The position numbers and the translations under genes were made by a program. The notes beneath the pieces are model-generated. The model ran no database searches. It was not told the DNA's origin and saw only the letters and a program-made list of their open reading frames with translations. A DNA stretch of 16,461 nt from JBBSVE01 sp038233815 (GTDB taxonomy: Bacteria > Pseudomonadota > Alphaproteobacteria > Rhodobacterales > Rhodobacteraceae). Within the stretch, counting starts at the first letter, position 1. Each line of letters starts with the position of its first letter. This document shows positions 1-5,223 of the stretch, in pieces. The stretch spans positions 1 through 16,461 of the forward strand of contig JBBSVE010000065.1 in the NCBI GenBank assembly GCA_038233815.1. Direction: 5' to 3'.

Positions 1-116
1 ATCCGAAGGCCTGGCTCGCCGATACTCTCGCCCGGCTGCCCGACATGACCGCATCCCGCGTGCCGGACCTGCTCCCGTGGAACTGGAAACCCTCAGAGCA
101 GCGCCAAGCCGCCTAA
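1..116 (+). CDS. tnpC: IS66-family transposase, C-terminal fragment (5' end outside window)
   Basis: The reading frame enters from the left edge (first full codon at base 3) and ends at TAA 114-116, giving 37 visible residues. They begin PKAWLADTLARLPDM and contain the segment LLPWNWKPSEQ. The pattern 'WLADxLARL...DLLPWNW' just before the stop is the usual C-terminus of IS66-type TnpC DDE transposases, which move the element by cutting and joining DNA at its terminal repeats. Identification rests on this short tail and on the terminal repeat found four bases downstream. Whether the whole gene or the partner genes tnpA and tnpB are intact cannot be seen. The family is fairly certain, the exact element is not. 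Confidence 0.85.
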   Translation, partial: PKAWLADTLARLPDMTASRVPDLLPWNWKPSEQRQAA

Positions 117-120
117 CCGC

Positions 121-140
121 GGCCTACGCCGGATGGTTAC
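121..140 (-). repeat. IS66 right terminal inverted repeat
   Basis: The reverse complement of 121-140 starts GTAACCATCCGGCGTAGG. The GTAA tip and the position directly after the tnpC stop codon mark it as the outer end of the element. The matching left repeat is outside the window, so its length and exact boundary are estimates. Confidence 0.6.
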
Positions 141-403
141 GTTCCTGTTCGCGACCCGAATATCAGAACTGCACACCGACACATGAAAACGCTGTGGCGC
201 ATTTTCACAAGATGCAGAAGGTCGGTCCATCATCCGACAGGGCGCGGACAGCACCCGCTAAAGACAAAGGGGCCCGGCGCCCGTTCGACAATCCTGCGCG
301 TCAGCGTCCCGCGCATCATTTCCCAAGGCGACCCGCCCTGACCGAAAATGTCGCCCTCGCGAATCAGCGCGCGGCGGAAATCTCGACGGCGCAGGAGACG
401 ACG
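141..403. other. No recognisable gene between the IS end and the small ORF
   Basis: I read this stretch in all six frames and recognised no protein. Short open frames exist but none shows a family motif together with a ribosome binding site. A GC-rich self-complementary patch (GGGGCCCGGCGCCC near 270-283) stands out but has no T-tract after it. The region is probably decayed sequence next to the insertion element, in keeping with the broken genes that follow. Confidence 0.5.
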
Positions 404-584
404 ATGACCGAGGATCACGAAAAGTTCCTGCGTCGGATCGCCAATGAGGTGCACCGGCTCAACGATGCCGTTGACGGCCGCCGTCGATGGCGGGCTCGCG
501 GTGGCGCTGGTTTGCGCCGCAACCTACCACGGCAGAAACGGCAACTGGGGCGACATGATGGTGCCCGTCATCGTCAGGCGATGA
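404..584 (+). pseudogene. Small ORF with a probable frameshift, function unknown
   Basis: An ATG at 404 is preceded by a good ribosome binding site (AGGAG, 393-397, six bases away) and starts MTEDHEKFLRRIANEVHRL. After residue ~25 the frame turns into an arginine-rich run typical of an out-of-frame reading. In the next frame, from about 465 to TGA 582-584, a natural-looking hydrophobic stretch appears (GGLAVALVCAATYHGRNG). Near-duplicate bases around 466-490 (GCCGTTGACGGC and GCCGTCGATGGC) may mark the lesion. Joining the two halves would give about 55 residues with a polar head and one hydrophobic segment. I do not recognise the family. Its TGA overlaps an ATG (581-583) in the frame of the following aceA remnant. 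It could also be chance sequence. Confidence 0.35.
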
Positions 585-628
585 CGCAAGGTCCGCCGAC
601 TGCCGCCAATAATCTGAAAGCCGCTGCA

Positions 629-2034
629 ATGACCTACACTCTTGACGTCGCGCAGGCGCGCAAGACTGACGTCGCGCAGGCGCGCAAGATCACCGACGGC
701 AACGGCGCACCCCGGTCCGGCATCGAGCCGGAGGCGGTCGCGCGGACGCGCGCGCAGAACAGGTTCCGCACCGGCCTCGACATCGCGCTACACTGCCGGG
801 ACATGGCGGCCGATGACGCGGACCCGTCGGCCTGTCCCCAGTCGCTCGGCTGCTGGCACGGCTTCATCGGCCAGCAGAGGATGATCTCCATCAACAAGCA
901 TTTCAGCTCTACGAAGGGCCGCTATCTCTACCTCTCCGGCTGGATGATCGCGGCGCTGCGGTCAGAGTTCGTGCCCCTGCCAGACCAGTCGATGCACGAA
1001 AAGACCTCCGTGCCCGCGCTGATCGGGGAGCTCTACACATCCTTGCGAGAGGCCGACGCGCGAGATCGTCGACATGTTCCGCGCCATGGACCGGGCGCGC
1101 GATGCCGGCGACGCGATGGAGGCCAAGCGCAGCGAGAAGGCCATCGACAACCATGCGACCCATGTGGTGCCGGATCGTCGCGGACATCGACGGGGGCTGA
1201 AATGCCGAGGCGACCTACCTTCTGGCCAGCAAGATGATCGAGGCGGGTGCCTGCGCGATGCAGATCGAGAATCAGGTGTCCGACGAGAAGCAGTGCGGCC
1301 ATCAGGACGGCAAGGTCACGGTGCCGCAAGAAGATTTCCTCGCGAAGATCCGGGCCATCCGCTACGCGTTCATGGATCTGGGCGGCGAGGTTGGTGTAAT
1401 CATGACGCGCACCGATTCTCTGGGTGCCGGCCTGACCAAGCAGATCGCGGTGTCGAAGGAAGCGGGCGACCTCGGCGACCGCTACGACGGGTTACTAGAC
1501 TGCGAGGAGGTGTCGCTCGACGACATCGCACCCAACGACGTCATCATGAAGCGCGACGGCAAGCTGGTGCGCCTCAAGCGCCTGCCCTTCAACCTGTTCC
1601 AGTTTCACGAGGACACGGGTGCGAACCGCTGCGTCATGGATTTGATTGCGTCGCTGGAGGCCGGGTCGGCCCTTCTGTGGATCGAAATGAAAAAGCCCCA
1701 TATCGAGCAGATCGCCGCGATGATGGATCGCATCCGCACCTTCCAGTCGGACAGCACGAAGCGGGCGGGCATCTTCCACCACCTGATTACCCTGCAGACT
1801 TGCGACACGGAGGCGCTGTCGACCGACAACCTCGCGCGCGATCGTTTCGGCGACAAGGGGATGCTGGGCTATGTGGAGGGCGTGTGGCGGCGCGAGATCC
1901 GGCAGGGAATCGCCTGCGGGAAACATCAGAGCAAGGCCGGTTCCGATTTGGGCGACGCCCACAAGGACGACTTCGCCAAGGAGACCGCCCTCCAGGCGTC
2001 GGGCGAGGGCAACACGATGAACCAATTCGCCTGA
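629..2034 (+). pseudogene. aceA: Isocitrate lyase pseudogene (glyoxylate cycle), multiply broken
   Basis: Joined over three frames the translation is clearly the ~530-residue class of isocitrate lyase, which splits isocitrate into succinate and glyoxylate. Recognisable stretches are QSLGCWHGFIGQQRM, GRYLYLSGWMIAALRSEF, the catalytic-cysteine segment EKQCGHQDGKV (Cys codon 1294-1296), RAGIFHHLITL and the terminal NTMNQFA. Lesions: a one-base deletion near 1049-1055 (frame moves before DMFRAMDRA); a one-base insertion near 1173 inside the THVVP-I-ADID segment; an in-frame TGA at 1198-1200 where the family has a GFGN-like segment; and an in-frame deletion near 1728-1740 that joins MMDRIR directly to TFQSD. 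By my knowledge of the family this last one removes roughly sixty residues, including the SPSFNW substrate-binding motif. A 24-base tandem duplication lies near the start. The start (MTYTLDV, ATG 629) is chosen by family similarity; no clear ribosome binding site precedes it. The gene cannot make an active enzyme. Confidence 0.92.
644..691 (+). repeat. 24-bp tandem duplication inside the aceA pseudogene
   Basis: The 22 bases 644-665 recur at 668-689, so the period is 24 bases. The duplication is in frame and repeats the peptide DVAQARK (DVAQARKT, then DVAQARKI) close to the N-terminus. The near-perfect identity suggests a recent slippage or duplication event in a gene no longer under selection. 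Confidence 0.8.
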
Positions 2035-2100
2035 GCGCGGCTGCCAGCGATCCGGGCGTTCTGTGAAGGGCGCGTGGTTTTTTTTGCTGGCTGTGTGCTG

Positions 2101-2128
2101 AAGGTTCGCCCGCCAAAGGTTCGACCGC
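2101..2128 (+). repeat. Short direct repeat upstream of the rimP promoter
   Basis: AAGGTTCGCCCGC (2101-2113) and AAGGTTCGACCGC (2116-2128) match at 12 of 13 positions and start 15 bases apart. They lie about 45-70 bases upstream of the proposed -35 box. They could be a tandem activator or repressor site for the operon or a chance repeat; nothing else in the sequence decides this. Confidence 0.3.
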
Positions 2129-2172
2129 GCCTCGCGGATGTGAGCCCCGACGACCTTGCCTCCGCAATCTCC

Positions 2173-2201
2173 TTGCAACCCGCCTGTCGGTTATCTATAT
2201 C
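2173..2201 (+). promoter_or_regulatory. Candidate promoter of the rimP-nusA-ylxR-infB operon
   Basis: TTGCAA (2173-2178) and TATATC (2196-2201) are separated by exactly 17 bases. Each hexamer matches the housekeeping-sigma consensus at four of six positions. Transcription would start near 2208, leaving a leader of about 108 bases before the rimP ATG. It is the best promoter-like sequence between the aceA remnant and rimP. The evidence is sequence pattern only. Confidence 0.5.
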
Positions 2202-2209
2202 CTGTCTTA

Positions 2210-2274
2210 CAGAGGCTTCGGGGTCCAAACCTGGAGCTGCCGGAACTTCGGTCGGGCCCCTCTGGGCCCGTTTT
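2210..2274 (+). promoter_or_regulatory. Attenuator-like leader with competing hairpins ahead of rimP
   Basis: A perfect 7-bp hairpin (CGGGCCC 2253-2259, loop CTCT, GGGCCCG 2264-2270) followed by TTTT (2271-2274) looks like an intrinsic terminator. It sits between the promoter and the first gene. The leader also contains CAGAGG (2210-2215), fully complementary to CCTCTG (2259-2264), which is the loop plus the inner stem edge. That pairing would exclude the terminator. A smaller stem TCCA/TGGA lies between. The arrangement fits transcription attenuation, possibly autoregulation by NusA, the termination factor encoded in the operon, but it could also be a weak terminator that is simply read through. 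Confidence 0.45.
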
Positions 2275-2315
2275 GCATTCTGGTTTCTTCCCCCTAGCCA
2301 TCCGAGCCATTGCCC

Positions 2316-2927
2316 ATGTCCGACCTTATCGCCAAGACCGCCATCGACCGCCGCCTCGCGGAGATCGTGACCCCCACCATCGAGGGTATGGGTTACGAGC
2401 TCGTGCGCCTGCGCCTCATGTCGGGCAAGACGCAGCATCTCCAGATCATGGCGGACAAGCCCGACGGCGGGATCGTGGTGCAGGATTGCGCCGACATCTC
2501 GGTTGCCGTGTCGCTGATGCTCGATGTGGCGGACCCGATTGCGGAGAATTACACGCTCGAAGTGTCCTCCCCCGGCATCGACCGTCCGTTGACCCGGCTG
2601 AAGGATTTCGACGCCTTTGCCGATCACGAGGCGCGGCTGGAGACGGTCGAGCTGATCGACGGACGGCGGCGCTTCAAGGGCATGCTGCGCGGCACCGAAG
2701 GGACCGAGGTGCTGATCGAGATCGAGGAGGCGGGTGAACCCGTCACCATCGGGCTGGAGTTCGACTGGTTGTCGGATGCAAAGCTGATCCTGACCGACGA
2801 TCTGATCGCCGAGATGCTGCGGCAGAGGAAGGACGCGGGCACCTTCGACGAGGCCGACTTCGACGAGATCGAGGATGCCGAACCCGACACAGACGACGCG
2901 GACGAGCCCCCCGCGACCCGGCACTAG
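2316..2927 (+). CDS. rimP: Ribosome maturation factor RimP
   Basis: This 203-residue protein takes part in assembly of the 30S ribosomal subunit in the cytoplasm. The N-terminal half has the usual RimP order: AIDRRLAEIVTPTIEGMGYELV (split here as AIDRRLAEIV and GMGYELV), then QDCADIS and the strongly conserved VSSPGIDRPL at about residues 82-95. A C-terminal Sm-like barrel follows (GTEVLIEIEEAG...SDAKLIL). The last ~30 residues are highly acidic (DEADFDEIEDAEPD), an extension common in alphaproteobacteria. The ATG at 2316 was preferred to an in-frame TTG two codons upstream because MSDLIAKTAIDRRL fits the family. No strong ribosome binding site precedes it. It is the first gene of the operon and ends 40 bases before nusA. 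Confidence 0.95.
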   Translation: MSDLIAKTAIDRRLAEIVTPTIEGMGYELVRLRLMSGKTQHLQIMADKPDGGIVVQDCADISVAVSLMLDVADPIAENYTLEVSSPGIDRPLTRLKDFDAFADHEARLETVELIDGRRRFKGMLRGTEGTEVLIEIEEAGEPVTIGLEFDWLSDAKLILTDDLIAEMLRQRKDAGTFDEADFDEIEDAEPDTDDADEPPATRH

Positions 2928-2967
2928 ACCCGGACCCACAGAATCCGACCAGCGGAACGAGGACAGA

Positions 2968-4575
2968 ATGGCCATTACCTCTGCAAACCAGCTCGAACTT
3001 CTGCAGACCGCCGAGGCGGTCGCGCGGGAAAAGATGATCGACCCGGTGCTCGTGATCGAAGCGATGGAGGAGAGCCTCGCACGCGCGGCGAAAAGCCGCT
3101 ACGGCGCGGAGCTGGATATCCGGGTCAAGATCGACCGCAAGACCGGCCGCGCTGCGTTTTCGCGCATCCGCACCGTGGTGGGCGACGATGTGGAGCTGGA
3201 GAACTATCAGGCGCAGCTGACCGTGACGGAGGCGAAGAAATTCCTCGCCGAGCCGAAGCCGGGCGACGAGATCGTGGACGAGGTGCCCCCCGTCGAGATG
3301 GGTCGGATTGCCGCACAGAGCGCCAAGCAGGTGATTCTCCAGAAGGTGCGCGAGGCCGAGCGCGACCGCCAGTTCGAGGAGTTCGAGCACCGGAAGGGCA
3401 CGATCATCAACGGTCAGGTCAAGCGCGAGGAATACGGCAACATCATCGTCGATATCGGCCGTGGCGAGGCGATCCTGCGCCGCAACGAGAAGATCGGCCG
3501 AGAGAGCTACCGCCCCAACGACCGCATCCGCTGCTACATCAAGGACGTGCGCCGCGAACCGCGCGGGCCGCAGGTGTTCCTCAGCCGGACCGATCCGCAG
3601 TTCATGGCCGAGCTTTTCAAGATGGAAGTGCCGGAAATCTACGACAATATCATCGAGATCAAGGCGGTGGCGCGCGACCCCGGATCGCGCGCGAAGATCG
3701 CGGTGATCTCCTATGACAATTCCATCGACCCGGTCGGCGCCTGCGTCGGAATGCGCGGCTCCCGCGTGCAGGCGGTGGTGAATGAGCTGCAGGGCGAGAA
3801 GATCGACATCATCCCATGGAACCAGGATCAGGCGACGTTCCTCGTGAACGCGCTCCAGCCGGCCGAGGTGTCCAAGGTCGTGATCGACGACGACGCGGGC
3901 AAGATCGAGGTCGTGGTGCCGGACGAGCAGCTTTCGCTCGCCATCGGGCGGCGCGGGCAGAACGTGAGGCTGGCCTCCCAGCTCACCGGGCTCGACATCG
4001 ACATCATGACGGAAAGCGACGAATCGGCCCGGCGTCAGGCGGAGTTCACCGAGCGGACGCAGCTTTTCATGGACACCCTTGATATCGACGAGATGATGGC
4101 CCAACTCCTCGTGGCAGAGGGCTTCTCCAATCTCGAGGAGGTGGCTTACGTCGATACCGAGGAGCTCCTGTCCATCGACGGGTTCGATGAAGATACGGCG
4201 AGCGAGCTTCAGGCCCGCGCACGCGACAATCTGGAGGCGGGAAACCGCAAGGCGATGGAAGCCGCGCGCGAGATGGGCGTCGAGGACAGCCTCGTGAACT
4301 TCGAGGGGCTGACGCCGCAGATGCTGGAGGCGCTGGCGAAGGACGGGATCAAGACGCTGGAGGATTTTGCGACCTGTGCCGACTGGGAACTTGCCGGCGG
4401 CTGGACGACGGAAAACGGTCAGCGGAAGAAGGACGACGGTGTTCTGGAGCCATTCGACATGTCGCTCGAGGAGGCGCAGACACTGGTGATGACCGCCCGC
4501 GTGATGTTGGGCTGGGTTGATCCGACGGAACTGGAACCCGCCGAGGACGCGGAAGCCACGGAGGAGGAGGCGTGA
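2968..4575 (+). CDS. nusA: Transcription termination/antitermination factor NusA
   Basis: NusA (535 residues) binds RNA polymerase and nascent RNA and controls pausing, termination and antitermination. Domains in order: the polymerase-binding N-terminal domain (residues 1-~125, starting MAITSANQLELLQTAEAV); an S1 RNA-binding domain from ~140 to 205 (GQVKREEYGNIIVDIGRG); two KH domains with GMRG at 261-264 and GRRG at 327-330 (AIGRRGQNVRLASQL); and helix-hairpin-helix acidic repeats from ~365 to 500. An acidic tail (EPAEDAEATEEEA) ends the protein. The start is ATG 2968 with GAGG at 2959-2962; the open frame extends further upstream but that part overlaps rimP and lacks similarity. The length is normal for alphaproteobacteria and the gene appears intact. 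Confidence 0.97.
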   Translation: MAITSANQLELLQTAEAVAREKMIDPVLVIEAMEESLARAAKSRYGAELDIRVKIDRKTGRAAFSRIRTVVGDDVELENYQAQLTVTEAKKFLAEPKPGDEIVDEVPPVEMGRIAAQSAKQVILQKVREAERDRQFEEFEHRKGTIINGQVKREEYGNIIVDIGRGEAILRRNEKIGRESYRPNDRIRCYIKDVRREPRGPQVFLSRTDPQFMAELFKMEVPEIYDNIIEIKAVARDPGSRAKIAVISYDNSIDPVGACVGMRGSRVQAVVNELQGEKIDIIPWNQDQATFLVNALQPAEVSKVVIDDDAGKIEVVVPDEQLSLAIGRRGQNVRLASQLTGLDIDIMTESDESARRQAEFTERTQLFMDTLDIDEMMAQLLVAEGFSNLEEVAYVDTEELLSIDGFDEDTASELQARARDNLEAGNRKAMEAAREMGVEDSLVNFEGLTPQMLEALAKDGIKTLEDFATCADWELAGGWTTENGQRKKDDGVLEPFDMSLEEAQTLVMTARVMLGWVDPTELEPAEDAEATEEEA

Positions 4576-4590
4576 TCGCCTCCTGAGCCA

Positions 4591-5223
4591 ATGACGCGAG
4601 GGGGCCGGAAGGACGACAGCGACGGCCCCGAGCGGCGGTGCATCGTGACGGGTGCCAGCGGTCCGAAGGCGGGGCTGATCCGGTTCGGCATCGGACCCGA
4701 GGGCGCGGTGGTGCCGGATATTCTGGGCCGCCTGCCGGGTCGGGGGATCTACGTCTCCGCCGACCGCACGGCGGTGGCGAAAGCGGCGGCGAAGGGGCTC
4801 TTTTCCCGCGCCGCCAAGGCCCCGGTGAAGGCGCCTGCGGATCTCGCCGACGTGGTGGAGGGGCTGCTGGTGCGGCGGGTCACGGATCTGGTGTCTCTCT
4901 CGCGGAAGGCGGGGGAGGCGGTAACCGGTTACGAGAAGGTGAAGGAATGGCTGGTGTCGGGTCGCGCATTCGCGCTGATCCAGGCCAGCGACGGGTCGGA
5001 ACGGGGCAAGTCGAAGCTCCGCCCACCCGAGGGGGAAGGCCGGTTCATCGGCTGTCTGACGGCCCGGGAAATGGGTTTGTCCTTCGGTCGCGATCATGCC
5101 ATACACGCCGCGCTTGGCGCTGGCGGACTCGGGACACGTGTTGTAGAGGAAGCCGCAAGGCTCGCGGGATTCCGCGTGCAAACAGGTGGCAGGACCACCG
5201 ATGAGGATAAGCAAGACGCATGA
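4591..5223 (+). CDS. YlxR-YlxQ fusion: DUF448 domain plus L7Ae-like RNA-binding domain
   Basis: This 210-residue protein joins two small RNA-associated domains that are separate genes (ylxR, ylxQ) between nusA and infB in Gram-positive bacteria. Residues ~12-90 are the YlxR/DUF448 domain (ERRCIVTG at 14-21, LPGRGIYVSADR at 48-59). Residues ~98-195 resemble the L7Ae/L30e fold (TDLVSLSRKAGEAVTGYEKV, then GRAFALIQASDGS). The domain order and the position between nusA and infB match alphaproteobacterial genomes, where the protein is often annotated simply as RNA-binding or DUF448. YlxR has been linked to RNase P and to transcription control in other bacteria; the role here is unknown. It starts 15 bases after the nusA stop; the GA-rich end of nusA may serve as a distant ribosome binding site. 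Its stop TGA overlaps the infB start ATG (ATGA). Confidence 0.9.
   Translation: MTRGGRKDDSDGPERRCIVTGASGPKAGLIRFGIGPEGAVVPDILGRLPGRGIYVSADRTAVAKAAAKGLFSRAAKAPVKAPADLADVVEGLLVRRVTDLVSLSRKAGEAVTGYEKVKEWLVSGRAFALIQASDGSERGKSKLRPPEGEGRFIGCLTAREMGLSFGRDHAIHAALGAGGLGTRVVEEAARLAGFRVQTGGRTTDEDKQDA

Larger units (their letters stand above)
1..140 (+). mobile_element. IS66-family insertion sequence, right end
   Basis: This stretch holds the last 38 codons of the transposase gene and a terminal sequence ending in GGTTAC at 140. Read inward on the other strand it starts GTAACC; IS66 elements characteristically begin with GTAA. The remainder of the element lies left of the window. The eight bases after it (141-148, GTTCCTGT) would be one copy of a target duplication, which IS66 elements typically make at 8 bp, but the other copy is out of view. 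Confidence 0.7.

Noticed and set aside
77..1237. A 386-residue plus-strand open frame from the IS end into aceA
   Set aside because: It starts inside the transposase gene and crosses the IS boundary; only its last part (from ~629) resembles a protein family, and that belongs to the aceA pseudogene.
2078..2085. Run of eight T after the aceA remnant as an intrinsic terminator
   Set aside because: I could not find a convincing stem directly upstream; only weak, distant CGCG pairings exist.
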